Source: Skermania piniformis | GTDB lineage: Bacteria; Actinomycetota; Actinomycetes; Mycobacteriales; Mycobacteriaceae | Direction of reading: 5' to 3' | Length of the DNA stretch: 64,000 bases | Assembly: GCF_019285775.1 (NCBI RefSeq) | Contig: NZ_CP079105.1 | Location: 3,542,603-3,606,602, forward strand | Shown: one piece after another, positions 44,597 to 53,810 of the stretch | Position numbering within the stretch: position 1 is the stretch's first letter | How the letters are laid out: each line of letters opens with the position of its first letter | Translations under genes and position numbers: made by a program | Notes under the pieces: generated by a model | Databases searched by the model: none | The model's input: only the letters and a program-made list of their open reading frames with translations | Told to the model about the DNA's origin: nothing

Positions 44597-45550
44597 CTAC
44601 TTCGAGCGCACCGAGGAGAGCCGGCCGACCAGCTTTGCCACCAGGTTGAGCACCGCGATGAGCAGAATCAGGGTCAGCGCCGCACCCCAGACCCGGTTCG
44701 AGCCGGCGTCGGTGGCGTTGTTCAGCTCGGCCACCATCACCCCGGGCAACGTGCCCATCTCACCGCTGAACAGGTCGAAGTTGATGAAAGGCGCATAGCC
44801 GACCAGGATCAGCAACGGCGCGGTTTCCCCGAGCACCCGGGCCAACGCCAGCATGATGCCGGTGATCATGCCGGGCAGCGCGGTCGGCACGACGATCCGG
44901 GCGATGGTCTTCCACTTCGGCACGCCGAGCGCGTAGGACGCCTCCCGCAGATCCTGCGGAACGATCTTCAGCATCTCCTCGGTGCTGCGCACGACCACCG
45001 GGACCATCAGCAACACCAGCGCCGACGACACCGCGAACGCCGACTTCGGGAATCCGAAGGTGACCACCCACAGGGCGTAGACGAACAGCGCCGCGACGAT
45101 CGACGGAACACCGGAGAGGATGTCGACCATGAACGTGGTCAGCCGGCCCAGCCGGCTGCCGGGCGGCGCGTACTCGACCAGATAGATCGCCACGAACACG
45201 CCCAGCGGGATCGAGATGATCGCGCAGACCAAGCCCTGCAGCAAGGACCCGGCGATCGCGTGATACACCCCGCCACCGTCGGACGCGGAGGTGAGCCCGG
45301 AGAGCGAATGGGTGAACCAGTCCGGGCTGACGACCGCCGGCAAACCTTTCGCCAACACCGTCCACAGCACCCAGACCAGCGGAACCAGGGCGACGACCAC
45401 GGACAGGGTTACCAATGCGGTAGCCGTGCGGTCGGTGACCCGACGACGTCGGCCGAGACCGTGAACGGTGAGGGTCCGCGCAGCTGCACCCGCCGACGGA
45501 CGATCGACTGTGTTGTTCACGCCAGGGTTGTTCACGCCAGGGTTGTTCAC
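44597..45550 (-). CDS. pstA: Phosphate ABC transporter permease PstA
   Basis: 317 residues, six membrane spans, with the cytoplasmic coupling motif [20 protein letters not shown]. Together with PstC it forms the phosphate channel. The N terminus is unusual. A 15-bp unit beginning GTGAACAACCC is repeated, giving three in-frame GTG codons and the sequence [12 protein letters not shown]; any could be the true start. Close to pstC, whose stop lies two bases upstream of the first GTG. Confidence 0.94.
   Translation of the reverse strand: MNNPGVNNPGVNNTVDRPSAGAAARTLTVHGLGRRRRVTDRTATALVTLSVVVALVPLVWVLWTVLAKGLPAVVSPDWFTHSLSGLTSASDGGGVYHAIAGSLLQGLVCAIISIPLGVFVAIYLVEYAPPGSRLGRLTTFMVDILSGVPSIVAALFVYALWVVTFGFPKSAFAVSSALVLLMVPVVVRSTEEMLKIVPQDLREASYALGVPKWKTIARIVVPTALPGMITGIMLALARVLGETAPLLILVGYAPFINFDLFSGEMGTLPGVMVAELNNATDAGSNRVWGAALTLILLIAVLNLVAKLVGRLSSVRSK
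45521..45550 (-). repeat. Tandem 15-bp start-codon repeat of pstA
   Basis: Two exact copies of a 15-bp unit that starts with GTG AAC AAC, followed by a partial third. Each copy supplies a potential start codon. Confidence 0.85.
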
Positions 45551-45551
45551 C

Positions 45552-46604
45552 TCATGCCTTCTTTCCGGTCACCGCGGCCCGCGCCGCCGCGTTCACCAGG
45601 AACGTCAGGACGAACAGCACCAGGCCGGCCGCGATGTAGGCACCGGCCTGGGTCGGATTGTCGAACTCGGCGTAACCGAGCGCGATCTTCGACGCGATGG
45701 TGGCGCCGCCGTCGAACAAGCTCCAGCCGAACGGCACCGACGTGGTCCGCACGATCAGGTACAACGCCATCGTCTCGCCGAGGGCCCGGCCGAGGCCGAG
45801 CATCGAGCCGCTGATGTAGCCCGATCGCCCGAACGGGATCACCGCGGTCCGGACCACTTCCCAGCGGGTGGCGCCGAGCGCCAGCGCCGCCTCGAGGTGC
45901 GATGTCGGTGTCTGCGCGAACACCTCGCGGGTGACCGCGGCGATGATCGGCAGGATCATCACCGCCAGCACGATGCCGGCGGTGAAGATCGTGCCCCCGC
46001 CGGCAACCGAACCGGAGCCGTTGGCGAACAACGGGAACCAACCCGCGGTGTCGTTGAGCCACACCGCGACCGGGCTGATCGTGGGGGCCAGCACCAGCAG
46101 ACCCCACAACCCGTAGACCACCGACGGCACCGCCGCGAGCAGGTCGATGCCGTAGGCCAACGGCCGCGCGAGCTGCGGCCGCGCGTACGCGGTGAGGAAG
46201 ATCGCGATGCCGAGCGCCACCGGCATCGCGATCACCAGGGCCACCAGCGACACGAGCACGGTCACCTGGAACAGGTCCAGCACACCGAACGCCATCGCCC
46301 TCAGGTCGGTGGTATGCCACTCCCTACTGGTGAGGAAGTTCACCTGGTCGATGCGCAGCGCCGGCACCGCGCGCCAGATCAGGAACCCGCCGATCGCGGC
46401 GATCAGCACGGTGATGAACACCGCCGAGCCGATCGCCAGCGAACTGAAGATCCGGTCGCCGGGACGGGTGACCGTCCCGGACGCCGGTCGCGCAGGTCGG
46501 ATCCGCGACACCGGCGGAGGGAGCACGCTGGACGGCTCCTCGACCCCGGCCGAACCGGGCTGGGAAGTGTGCGTGGGCATCGGCCGGATAGGCGCGTCGG
46601 TCAT
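45552..46604 (-). CDS. pstC: Phosphate ABC transporter permease PstC
   Basis: 350 residues, with an N-terminal cytosolic extension then six spans. Coupling motif [20 protein letters not shown]. Pairs with PstA. Start ATG 46604. Lies between pstS (50 bp upstream) and pstA. Confidence 0.94.
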   Translation of the reverse strand: MTDAPIRPMPTHTSQPGSAGVEEPSSVLPPPVSRIRPARPASGTVTRPGDRIFSSLAIGSAVFITVLIAAIGGFLIWRAVPALRIDQVNFLTSREWHTTDLRAMAFGVLDLFQVTVLVSLVALVIAMPVALGIAIFLTAYARPQLARPLAYGIDLLAAVPSVVYGLWGLLVLAPTISPVAVWLNDTAGWFPLFANGSGSVAGGGTIFTAGIVLAVMILPIIAAVTREVFAQTPTSHLEAALALGATRWEVVRTAVIPFGRSGYISGSMLGLGRALGETMALYLIVRTTSVPFGWSLFDGGATIASKIALGYAEFDNPTQAGAYIAAGLVLFVLTFLVNAAARAAVTGKKA

Positions 46605-46654
46605 CGGATCACGATCCTGTCATCTGCGGATGTCGTTCGGCTGCCGACGCAGAA

Positions 46655-47782
46655 TCAGCCGATGGCCTCGATCGACGCTGCGGCCTTCGCCTTGAAATCA
46701 TTCGGCAGCGGCACGTATCCGAGCTGTTCGAGTCCGCTCTGACCTTCGTTTACCGCGCTGGTCAGGAACGATTTGACCGCCGCCGACGTGTCGGCGTCGT
46801 AGCCCTTCGAGCACACGATCTCGTAGGTGGCCAGGATCAGCGGATAGACACCTGCCGCCTTGGTCTGGTAGGTCGACTTCAGGTCGAGCGCCAGGTTCAT
46901 GCTGCCTTCGGCCGTGAACTGTGCGCCGGCGATGGCCTTCGACGCGGTGGCCGCGCTCAATTCCACCGGGCCGGCACCGTTGTCGATCTCCGCCGAACGC
47001 AGCTTGTTCTGGTCGGCGAAGGACTTCTCCACATAACCGATCGCACCGGGCGTACCGGCAACACTCTGGGCGACTCCGGCCGAGCCCTTGGCACCCTGTC
47101 CGACACCGCCCTTGAAATCCGAACCCGCGCCCTGTGTCCATGCCTGCGGCGCTGCCGCAGCCAGATACTGCTGGAAGTTGTCGGTGGTACCGGACGAGTC
47201 CGACCGGACGAAGACGGTGATATCGGTGTCCGGCAACGCGACGCCCCGGTTCAGCGCCGCGATCGCGGGGTCGTTCCACTTCGTGATGCCGCCGTTGAAG
47301 ACCTTGGCCGCGGTCTCGCCATCGAGCACCAGCCGGTCGACGCCCTCGATGTTGTAGGCCAGCGAGATCGGGCCGAACACCAGCGGCAGGTTCCAGGCAT
47401 CGTTGCCGCCGCAGCGTTGCTTCGCCTGCGCGGCCTGCTCGTCCTTGATCGCCGAGTCGGAGCCGGCGAAATCGATCTGCTCGGCGATGAACTGGGTACG
47501 ACCGTCGCCGGAGCCGCTGGGATTGTAGGCGACGTTCACCTTCTTCCCCTTGGCCGAGCAGGCCGAAATATAGGCGGCGGTGAACGAATCCATGGCGTTT
47601 TTCTGCGCCGACGAGCCCGCACCGGACAGATTCTCCTTGCCGGTGCAGCTCGCCGAGGACTCGGCAGCCGTCGACCCACCGCTCGTCCCGGTCGACGAGT
47701 TGTTGTCGCTGCCACAGCCGGCCAGGGTCACGGCACCGACGGCGAACGCGCCGAGCAGTGCGCTGCTGCGCTCGAGTTTCAC
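46655..47782 (-). CDS. pstS: Phosphate-binding lipoprotein PstS
   Basis: 375 residues from GTG 47782, after GGAGGATC. Lipoprotein signal with lipobox LAGC (Cys23). Phosphate-site motifs GAGSSAQKNAMDSF, PSGSGDGRTQFI, FAGSDSAI and RSDSSGTTDNF are all present. Captures phosphate outside the membrane and delivers it to PstCA. The 190 bp upstream is the likely phosphate-controlled promoter, but I see no clear operator. Confidence 0.95.
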   Translation of the reverse strand: MKLERSSALLGAFAVGAVTLAGCGSDNNSSTGTSGGSTAAESSASCTGKENLSGAGSSAQKNAMDSFTAAYISACSAKGKKVNVAYNPSGSGDGRTQFIAEQIDFAGSDSAIKDEQAAQAKQRCGGNDAWNLPLVFGPISLAYNIEGVDRLVLDGETAAKVFNGGITKWNDPAIAALNRGVALPDTDITVFVRSDSSGTTDNFQQYLAAAAPQAWTQGAGSDFKGGVGQGAKGSAGVAQSVAGTPGAIGYVEKSFADQNKLRSAEIDNGAGPVELSAATASKAIAGAQFTAEGSMNLALDLKSTYQTKAAGVYPLILATYEIVCSKGYDADTSAAVKSFLTSAVNEGQSGLEQLGYVPLPNDFKAKAAASIEAIG

Positions 47783-47972
47783 GCTTGATCCTCCGCGATC
47801 ACGCCGATCGGGCTGCGCGGTCGCAGCCCGACGGTGATGAGGTGTCGGCACGATCCGTATTGCGGACCCGAGCCACACACCGGGCGACCGTTGCCACCCA
47901 CGCCGAAAGGTAGGAGCGCCCGATGGCCGCATAGACGCGGCTATCCGAACGGCGCGTGAACAGCCGGTTTAA

Positions 47973-48893
47973 TTACCCCGATTGTCCTGATTGCCCGGTC
48001 TCCGACGGGTTGTCCGACGGTACGGCGTAGGCCACGTCGACGTGACTACGGTGAAATCCGAGCCGATCGTAGGTTCGGACTGCGGCGATGTTGTCCGCCT
48101 CGGTGTACAACATCGCCGAAGCCAGACCCGCGGTACGTAGATGGTGCAAGCCGGCGAGGGTGAGCACCCGCCCCAGACCGCGACCCTGCGCCGACGGATC
48201 CACCCCGACGATGTAGACCTCGCCCTCGGGCGGCTCGGTAGGGTGCCGTTTGGTCCAATGGAAACCGAGCACCGCACCGGCCGAGTCGGTCGCGATGAAC
48301 AACCCGTTCGGATCGAACCACGCCTGGGCCCGGCGGATCTCCAGCTCTCGCTCGGTCCATCCGCCCTGCTCCGGGTGCCAGAAGAACGCCGCATTGTTCA
48401 CCCGCAGCAGCTGCGCGTCGTCGCGCGGGCCACGGTAGGTGCGCAGCTCGATACCGTCCGGAACCTCCAGCCGGGGCAGCCCGGCATCCAGCTCCCGGCG
48501 CATCTGGAGCAACTCGCGCACGACGACCAGACCCAGCCGAGCAGCGACCGCCCGGGCCGGCGGCAGGTCCCCGTGCGCCCAGACCCGAGTGCCCGGACCA
48601 CCGGCGACCAGCGCCTGACGGACCAGGTCGGTACCGATCCCGCGACCCCGGGCCTGCGGTGCCGTGACCACCTCGGCCATCGGCGGGTGCTCGCCCCGGG
48701 CCGGCGCGAGATTGGCATAGCCGGCCAGCACGCCGTCGGCGAACCGGACCGAGTGCCGGGCCGAGTCCGGCAACTCCAACGAATGCAGAACCTGTTCGGA
48801 GACCGGCGCAACACCGTCCGCGGCGGTCGCCGCCGCCACCAGCTCGCGTACCGGGCCGACCAACGCCGGGTCGGCGGACACCCAGCCGGTCAT
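47973..48893 (-). CDS. mshD: Mycothiol synthase
   Basis: 306 residues with two GNAT acetyltransferase domains. Acetyl-CoA loops: [12 protein letters not shown] (about 80-92) and [16 protein letters not shown] (about 230-246). C terminus has [22 protein letters not shown]. Makes mycothiol, the main thiol of actinomycetes, from acetyl-CoA and Cys-GlcN-Ins. Overlaps glnR by ATGA. Orthologous by position to Rv0819. Confidence 0.94.
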   Translation of the reverse strand: MTGWVSADPALVGPVRELVAAATAADGVAPVSEQVLHSLELPDSARHSVRFADGVLAGYANLAPARGEHPPMAEVVTAPQARGRGIGTDLVRQALVAGGPGTRVWAHGDLPPARAVAARLGLVVVRELLQMRRELDAGLPRLEVPDGIELRTYRGPRDDAQLLRVNNAAFFWHPEQGGWTERELEIRRAQAWFDPNGLFIATDSAGAVLGFHWTKRHPTEPPEGEVYIVGVDPSAQGRGLGRVLTLAGLHHLRTAGLASAMLYTEADNIAAVRTYDRLGFHRSHVDVAYAVPSDNPSETGQSGQSG

Positions 48894-49651
48894 CCGGCCG
48901 GCTCGCTCGCGTAATCGGCGCCGGCCGCCGGCACCTCGCCCGCCTGCGTCTCGCCTGCCACGTCATCGACCCCGTCAGCGGGTCGCGCCGTCTGTCGCAC
49001 CGCCTTGTACCCCACGTTACGTACCGTACCGATCAGCGACTCGTGCTCGCTCCCGAGTTTCGCCCGCAATCGCCGCACATGTACGTCGACCGTTCGGGTG
49101 CCACCGAAGAAGTCGTAGCCCCACACCTCCTGCAGCAACTGCGCCCGGGTGAAGACCCGGCCCGCGTGCTGGGCGAGATACTTCAGCAACTCGAATTCCT
49201 TGTAGGTGAGGTCCAGCGGCCGCCCACGCAATCGGGCGGTATAGGTCGCTTCGTCGATCACCAACTCGCCGAGCGCGATCTTGCCGGCGTTCGCCGAGTT
49301 CGCGGCGCCGGCCCGGCCGACCAGCAGCCGCAGCCGGGCGTCGATCTCGGCGGGCCCGGTGCCCGGTAACAGGATGTCGTCCAGACCCCAGTCCGGGGTG
49401 ACCGCCACGAGGCCCCCTTCGGTGAGTACCGCCACCACCGGCACCGCCGATCCGGTGCTGCCCAGCAGTCGGCAGAGCCCGCGGGCGGCAGCCAGGTCGG
49501 TGCGCGCGTCGACCAGCGCCACATCGGCGCCACCCGCCTCGAGCAACGACGACACATCCGACGGCACCGGCTGTACCGTATGAGCGAGCAGGCTCAACGC
49601 CGGCAGCACCGCATCGGGGTCCGGATCGGAGGTCAGGAGCAAAAGGTCCAT
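48890..49651 (-). CDS. glnR: GlnR-like response regulator
   Basis: 253 residues. N-terminal receiver-like domain ([40 protein letters not shown]) and C-terminal winged helix ([56 protein letters not shown]). GlnR is the atypical regulator of nitrogen assimilation genes and does not need a partner kinase. The Ala/Glu-rich C-terminal tail is longer than usual. Translationally coupled to mshD; orthologous by position to Rv0818. Confidence 0.93.
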   Translation of the reverse strand: MDLLLLTSDPDPDAVLPALSLLAHTVQPVPSDVSSLLEAGGADVALVDARTDLAAARGLCRLLGSTGSAVPVVAVLTEGGLVAVTPDWGLDDILLPGTGPAEIDARLRLLVGRAGAANSANAGKIALGELVIDEATYTARLRGRPLDLTYKEFELLKYLAQHAGRVFTRAQLLQEVWGYDFFGGTRTVDVHVRRLRAKLGSEHESLIGTVRNVGYKAVRQTARPADGVDDVAGETQAGEVPAAGADYASEPAG

Positions 49652-49791
49652 CCGACCCCTCCGATCGTGCAGTAGCGCCGACTCTTCGTGACACCGTTAC
49701 CGGCCGGCATCGCTGCACAGATTAGCGTGCAGCCGCAGTTGAGGCCGACTGCACGCGCGCCGCGCCGATCGGTCCCGACCCGCCGATCGGT

Positions 49792-49798
49792 AAGAATG
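49792..49798 (+). promoter_or_regulatory. -10 box of leaderless lmeA transcript
   Basis: TAAGAAT ends five bases before GTG 49804, so transcription would begin at or near the start codon. Leaderless genes are common in this order. Confidence 0.55.
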
Positions 49799-49803
49799 GG
49801 TTC

Positions 49804-50577
49804 GTGCGCAAACTCCTGGTCGTCCTCGTCGGACTGCTGACACTGGGCGTCCTGGCCGACTTCGCCGCGGCGACCTGGACCGAATATCAGGTCTCGCGGC
49901 AGCTGCGCGCGGGCGGGCGGCTCGGCGCGGACCCGGAGGTCACCATCCACGGCTTCCCCTTCGTCGTCCAGGCCGCCCAAGGCCGATTCCGCAATGTGGA
50001 GATCCGGGCGCGCGGAGTACGTACCGGCCCGCTCGGCGAGACCCGGCTGGAGGCGAATCTGGAGGGTGTCCGGTTCCGCACCGCCGACCTCGTCGACCAC
50101 CGGGTTCGGACCGTGCCGGTAGATCGGCTCTACGGCCGCGTTCGGATCGACGCGACCGCACTCGGCCGCCTGTTCGGCATCCCCGACCTGCAGGTTTCCC
50201 AGCCTCCGGACAAGCCGCCGCGGCCCGCCGGGCCGACCGTCCCGGACAGCACCGTGGACACGTTGATCCTCACCGGGACTGTGCCGGTCGGCGGTACCCC
50301 GGTCGCGACCAGCGTCCGGGCCGACGTGCTGCTGGAGAACGGCCGCGTCCGGGTCATCGCCCGGTCGATCCAGACCGATCCGGGCGGCTCCGCCGAACCA
50401 GCCGTAGGGCAGTCCGCCGAGGCGGCCGTGCTCGGCTTGTTCAGCCACGAGATCGACACCCGCCAGCTGCCGTTCGGCGTGGTGCCGACCCGAGTGGCCG
50501 CGGAGGGCGCGCAGATCGTCGTCGAGGGCAAGGCGACCGACGTCCAGATCGATCTCGACCAGCTGCAATCCGCCTGA
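49804..50577 (+). CDS. lmeA: LmeA-family (DUF2993) phospholipid-binding protein
   Basis: 257 residues. N-terminal signal/anchor (RKLLVVLVGLLTLGVLADFA), then DUF2993: GRLGADPEVTIHGFPFVVQA, YGRVRIDATALGRLFG, LPFGVVPTRVAAEGAQIVVE. In mycobacteria LmeA is a periplasmic protein needed for lipomannan elongation. Orthologous by position to Rv0817c. Confidence 0.9.
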   Translation: MRKLLVVLVGLLTLGVLADFAAATWTEYQVSRQLRAGGRLGADPEVTIHGFPFVVQAAQGRFRNVEIRARGVRTGPLGETRLEANLEGVRFRTADLVDHRVRTVPVDRLYGRVRIDATALGRLFGIPDLQVSQPPDKPPRPAGPTVPDSTVDTLILTGTVPVGGTPVATSVRADVLLENGRVRVIARSIQTDPGGSAEPAVGQSAEAAVLGLFSHEIDTRQLPFGVVPTRVAAEGAQIVVEGKATDVQIDLDQLQSA

Positions 50578-50598
50578 ACCGCCGGGAGCTCCATCGCC

Positions 50599-51033
50599 AT
50601 GACCGCTCTTTCGATCCTGCTCGTCGTCGTCGCCGCGGCGGTGCTCGTCGGCCTCGTCCAGCGCCGCCGCTCCGGCCGACTCCGGGTGACCGCACCGTCC
50701 GGTCCGCAACGATCGGAACTGCTCGCCACCGCGGGCGTCGCCGCCGGCCGACCCGCGGTACTGCACTTTTCCGCCGACTGGTGCGCGCCGTGCGCCGCGG
50801 TCCGCACCGTGGTAAGCCAAGCGGTCACCGAACTGGCCGACCAGCCCAACCCACCGGCCGACATCGAACTCGACATCGATCGAAACCCCTCGCTGGCAAA
50901 GGAGCTGGGAGTTCTGTCGCTGCCCACCACCTTCATCTTCGACGCCGAGTTGATCGAGCGCTTCCGGATCTCCGGGGTGCCGGCCGTGGCCGACCTGCGC
51001 TCAGCTTTGAGCCCACTCAGCCGCAAAGGGTAG
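50599..51033 (+). CDS. thiX: Thioredoxin-fold membrane-anchored protein ThiX
   Basis: 144 residues. One N-terminal span (about 3-20), then a thioredoxin domain with redox site WCAPC (Cys62, Cys65) and cis-Pro in SLPTTFIF. Likely reduces or oxidises exported or membrane thiols. The stop codon TAG is part of the -10 box of the next, leaderless transcript. Orthologous by position to Rv0816c. Confidence 0.92.
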   Translation: MTALSILLVVVAAAVLVGLVQRRRSGRLRVTAPSGPQRSELLATAGVAAGRPAVLHFSADWCAPCAAVRTVVSQAVTELADQPNPPADIELDIDRNPSLAKELGVLSLPTTFIFDAELIERFRISGVPAVADLRSALSPLSRKG

Positions 51034-51036
51034 GAT
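51031..51036 (+). promoter_or_regulatory. -10 box of poly-Cys leader transcript
   Basis: TAGGAT, seven bases before the GTG of the leader peptide; its first three bases are the thiX stop. The spacing predicts a leaderless mRNA starting at the GTG. Confidence 0.7.
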
Positions 51037-51043
51037 CGGTTCC

Positions 51044-51130
51044 GTGGAACGCCGCCACGAACCGTTGCTGACCAAGCGCCGCACAGTCGATCTGTGCCGC
51101 CTCGGCGGCTGCTGTTGCCTCTGCTTCTGA
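51044..51130 (+). CDS. Poly-cysteine leader peptide (cysteine attenuator)
   Basis: 28 codons from GTG 51044 to TGA 51128-51130. The peptide ends CRLGGCCCLCF: five Cys in its last eleven residues, three consecutive. In mycobacteria, leaderless poly-Cys short ORFs upstream of the cysA2/sseC-type operon act as cysteine-responsive attenuators. Ribosomes stall when Cys-tRNA is scarce and downstream transcription continues. The same position and composition here argue for the same mechanism. About 120 bp separate it from the DUF4395 gene, space for a conditional terminator. Confidence 0.85.
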   Translation: MERRHEPLLTKRRTVDLCRLGGCCCLCF

Positions 51131-51252
51131 TTGCCGTCGGGCCGCTCGGCCCGTTCGACCGCCGATCGTGGCGGGACGTCATCGATATCGATACGGCATG
51201 GCGTCGGGCTCGACGCCTCCGGTTGTTTCCTTATCCGATCAGGAGCAGTTCT

Positions 51253-51726
51253 GTGTCCATCTCGTCTATCCCCGATTCCCCCGCGCGCCCGGCCACAGAC
51301 CGGGTCGACGTCCGTGGCCCTCGCTTCGCCGCCTGGATCACCACCGCCGTGCTCGTGTCCGTGCTGCTCGTCTCGACCGTCTCCAGTGGCGTCGCCGGCG
51401 CCATCCTGGCCGCACAGGCCGTCGTCTTCGCCGTCGGTGCCGCGCGTGGTCCGCGGCACCATCCCTACGGCCGGGTCTTCGCGACCATGGTGGCGCCGCG
51501 GCTGAGCCCGCCTACCGAGTGGGAACCGGCCGCACCGCTGAGGTTTGCCCAGTTGGTCGGTTTCGTCTTCGCCGCGGTCGGCGTGCTCGGCTTCGCGCTC
51601 GGCTCTCCGGTCGGCCTCGTCGCCACCGGCGGCGCCCTGTTCGCCGCCCTGCTCAATGCCGCCTTCGGCATCTGCCTCGGCTGCCAGGCGTATCCGCTGT
51701 TCGTCCGGCTGCGCTCGGCTGGCTGA
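51253..51726 (+). CDS. DUF4395 membrane protein
   Basis: 157 residues from GTG 51253, after AGGAGCA. Four hydrophobic spans and a membrane CxxC (CLGCQAYPLF). Features FAAWITTAVLVSVLLVS, GARGP-type loop and APLRFAQLVGFVFA fit DUF4395. In this gene order it is linked to sulfur metabolism and may move or reduce a sulfur compound. Confidence 0.85.
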   Translation: MSISSIPDSPARPATDRVDVRGPRFAAWITTAVLVSVLLVSTVSSGVAGAILAAQAVVFAVGAARGPRHHPYGRVFATMVAPRLSPPTEWEPAAPLRFAQLVGFVFAAVGVLGFALGSPVGLVATGGALFAALLNAAFGICLGCQAYPLFVRLRSAG

Positions 51727-51772
51727 TCCGGCGCGACATCGACTTTCCCACCGAACATCGAAAGGAACATAT

Positions 51773-52606
51773 ATGGCTCGCTCCGACGTCCTGGTCTCCG
51801 CCGACTGGGCCGAAGAGAACCTGAACACCCCCGGGACCGTCTTCGTCGAGGTCGACGAGGACACCGCCGCCTACGACGGCGGGCACATCGAGGGTGCGGT
51901 GAAGCTCGACTGGCGCACCGACCTGCAAGATCCGGTCCGGCGCGATTTCGTCGACGCCGACCGGTTCGGTGCGTTGCTGTCCGAGCGCGGCATTGCCAAC
52001 GACGACCAGGTGGTGCTCTACGGCGGCAACAACAACTGGTTTGCCGCGTATGCGTACTGGTACTTCAAGCTGTACGGCCACGACAACGTGAAGCTGCTCG
52101 ACGGCGGCCGCAAGAAGTGGGAGTTGGACGGCCGCCCGCTGTCCACCGCCGCGGTGAGCCGGCCGGCCACCGAGTACAAGGCCGGTGCGCCGGACAACTC
52201 GATCCGGGCGTTCCGGGACGAGACGGTAGCGGCGATCGGCAACCAGAACCTGGTCGACGTCCGTTCCCCCGACGAGTTCTCCGGCAAGATCTTGGCGCCG
52301 GCGCACCTGCCGCAGGAGCAGTCGCAGCGACCCGGCCATATCCCGGGTGCGCTCAACGTCCCGTGGAGCAAGGCAGCCAACGAAGACGGCACGTTCCGCT
52401 CCGACGACGAGCTGACCGAGATCTACCACGCCGCCGGCCTGGACGGCTCGAAGGCGACCATCGCCTACTGCCGGATCGGCGAGCGCTCCAGCCACACCTG
52501 GTTCGTGCTGCATGAGCTGCTCGGCCACACCGATGTCAAGAACTACGACGGGAGCTGGACCGAATACGGCTCGCTCGTAGGTGTTCCGATCGAATTGGGA
52601 GCGTGA
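51773..52606 (+). CDS. sseA: Thiosulfate sulfurtransferase (rhodanese) SseA/CysA2
   Basis: 277 residues, two rhodanese domains. The first is inactive-like (YDGGHIEGAVKLDWRTDLQD). The second carries the active Cys233 loop CRIGERSSHTW and CH2-like YGSLVGVPIELGA. Transfers sulfane sulfur from thiosulfate to a thiol. ATG 51773 after AAAGGAA. Under the poly-Cys leader, so Cys limitation should raise its expression. Orthologous by position to Rv0815c. Confidence 0.94.
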   Translation: MARSDVLVSADWAEENLNTPGTVFVEVDEDTAAYDGGHIEGAVKLDWRTDLQDPVRRDFVDADRFGALLSERGIANDDQVVLYGGNNNWFAAYAYWYFKLYGHDNVKLLDGGRKKWELDGRPLSTAAVSRPATEYKAGAPDNSIRAFRDETVAAIGNQNLVDVRSPDEFSGKILAPAHLPQEQSQRPGHIPGALNVPWSKAANEDGTFRSDDELTEIYHAAGLDGSKATIAYCRIGERSSHTWFVLHELLGHTDVKNYDGSWTEYGSLVGVPIELGA

Positions 52607-52611
52607 TCGTC

Positions 52612-52917
52612 ATGTGTGCTGCACCGACCCAGGGCCAGAACCTGCCGGCCGGCGTCGACGTGGAGAAGGAAACCGTGATCAGCGGCCGGGTGCTCGGCGA
52701 CGACGGCCATCCGGTCGGTGGCGCGTTCGTGCGGCTGCTGGACGGCTCGGGCGAGTTCACCGCCGAGGTCGTCTCCTCCGGCACCGGTGATTTCCGGTTC
52801 TTCGCCGCGCCCGGGGCGTGGACCGTACGGGCGCTCTCGTCGTCCGGCAACGGCACCGCCCAGATCCAACCGGAAGGCAACGGCGTCCACACCGTGGACG
52901 TGCTGGTCTCGGCCTGA
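52612..52917 (+). CDS. sseC: DUF1416 protein SseC
   Basis: 101 residues from ATG 52612 (MCAAPTQGQNLPAGVDVEKE); GTG 52603 overlapping the sseA stop is an alternative. Small beta-sandwich (ISGRVLGDDGHPVGGAFVRL, GDFRFFAAPGAWTVRALS). Partner of SseA in actinobacteria; biochemical role unclear. Orthologous by position to Rv0814c. Confidence 0.9.
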   Translation: MCAAPTQGQNLPAGVDVEKETVISGRVLGDDGHPVGGAFVRLLDGSGEFTAEVVSSGTGDFRFFAAPGAWTVRALSSSGNGTAQIQPEGNGVHTVDVLVSA

Positions 52918-52935
52918 ACCGACCCCGAGATCATT

Positions 52936-52970
52936 ACGGCCCCGGCACGATTGATTCGTGCCGGGGCCGT
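52936..52970 (+). terminator. Terminator after sseC
   Basis: A 15-bp perfect stem (ACGGCCCCGGCACGA and complement) with a 5-base loop lies 18 bp after the sseC stop. No long T-run follows, but the stem is very stable. Confidence 0.75.
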
Positions 52971-52982
52971 AGACTCGGCAGG

Positions 52983-53081
52983 ATGGTCCTCGTCTTCGAA
53001 ATCCTCCTGGTGCTTGCGGCTGTCGCCATCACCTGGTTCGGCCTGTACGTGGTCTATCGCCTGGTCACCGACGAGTCGTGA
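52983..53081 (+). CDS. 32-residue small membrane protein
   Basis: ATG 52983. One hydrophobic span ([20 protein letters not shown]) and a short charged C terminus. Its stop overlaps the GTG of the nitrobindin gene (GTGA), suggesting coupling. Small proteins are found here in related genomes; function unknown. Confidence 0.7.
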   Translation: MVLVFEILLVLAAVAITWFGLYVVYRLVTDES

Positions 53082-53731
53082 GTACCGAAGAGCCCGCCGA
53101 GTCGGCGCAGACCAACGCCGCCGTATCGCAAGCCGCTGAACGAGCCAAGCTGACCGGCGGCCGGAACCTACCGGCACTTCCCGACCTGCCGATCCCCGCC
53201 GACACCGCAAATCTGCGTGAGGGCGCCGACCTGAACCACGCGCTGCTCGCCTTGCTGCCGATGGTCGGCGTTTGGCGCGGCACCGGCGAGGGTAGCGACC
53301 CCGAGCGGGGCGACTACCACTTCGGCCAGCAGATCGTCGTATCCCATGACGGCCGGGACTACCTGAGCTGGGAATCACAGACCTGGGTGCTCGACGAGGC
53401 CGGCGACTATGCCGGACAAGACCTGCGGGAGAGCGGCTTCTGGCGGGTCAACACCGGCGACGGCACCCCGGACGAGGAACAGTTGGAGCTGCTGTTATCC
53501 CACAGCGACGGCGTGGTCGAGCTGTACTACGGGCTAGCGCTGAACCAGTCGTCCTGGGAGATCGCCACCGACGTGGTGATCCGCAGCCGGTCCGGCGCGG
53601 TGATCGGCGGCGCCAAGCGGCTGTACGGCATCGTCGACGGCGGGGACCTGGCCTACGTGGAGGAGCGGGTCGTCGCCGACGGGCCGCTGCGGCCCCGGCT
53701 GTCGGCCCGGCTGCAGCGCTACATCGGCTGA
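53078..53731 (+). CDS. Nitrobindin-family haem/FABP-like protein
   Basis: 217 residues. The calycin signature [12 protein letters not shown] (about 62-73) and [19 protein letters not shown] fit the THAP4/nitrobindin-like (DUF1794) family, a beta barrel that binds haem and reacts with nitric oxide or peroxynitrite, or binds lipids. Orthologous by position to Rv0813c. Confidence 0.88.
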   Translation: MSTEEPAESAQTNAAVSQAAERAKLTGGRNLPALPDLPIPADTANLREGADLNHALLALLPMVGVWRGTGEGSDPERGDYHFGQQIVVSHDGRDYLSWESQTWVLDEAGDYAGQDLRESGFWRVNTGDGTPDEEQLELLLSHSDGVVELYYGLALNQSSWEIATDVVIRSRSGAVIGGAKRLYGIVDGGDLAYVEERVVADGPLRPRLSARLQRYIG

Positions 53732-53810
53732 TTCGCTGCGGTCGGACACCGAGAACGCGGCCGATCCGGCGATATCCGCGACCGGGACGTGGTGTCCCCG
53801 GCCGTAGCGC

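Noticed and set aside
47783-47972. Riboswitch or clear phosphate operator upstream of pstS
   Set aside because: I could not see a conserved structure or repeated phosphate-box half-sites in this 190-bp region.
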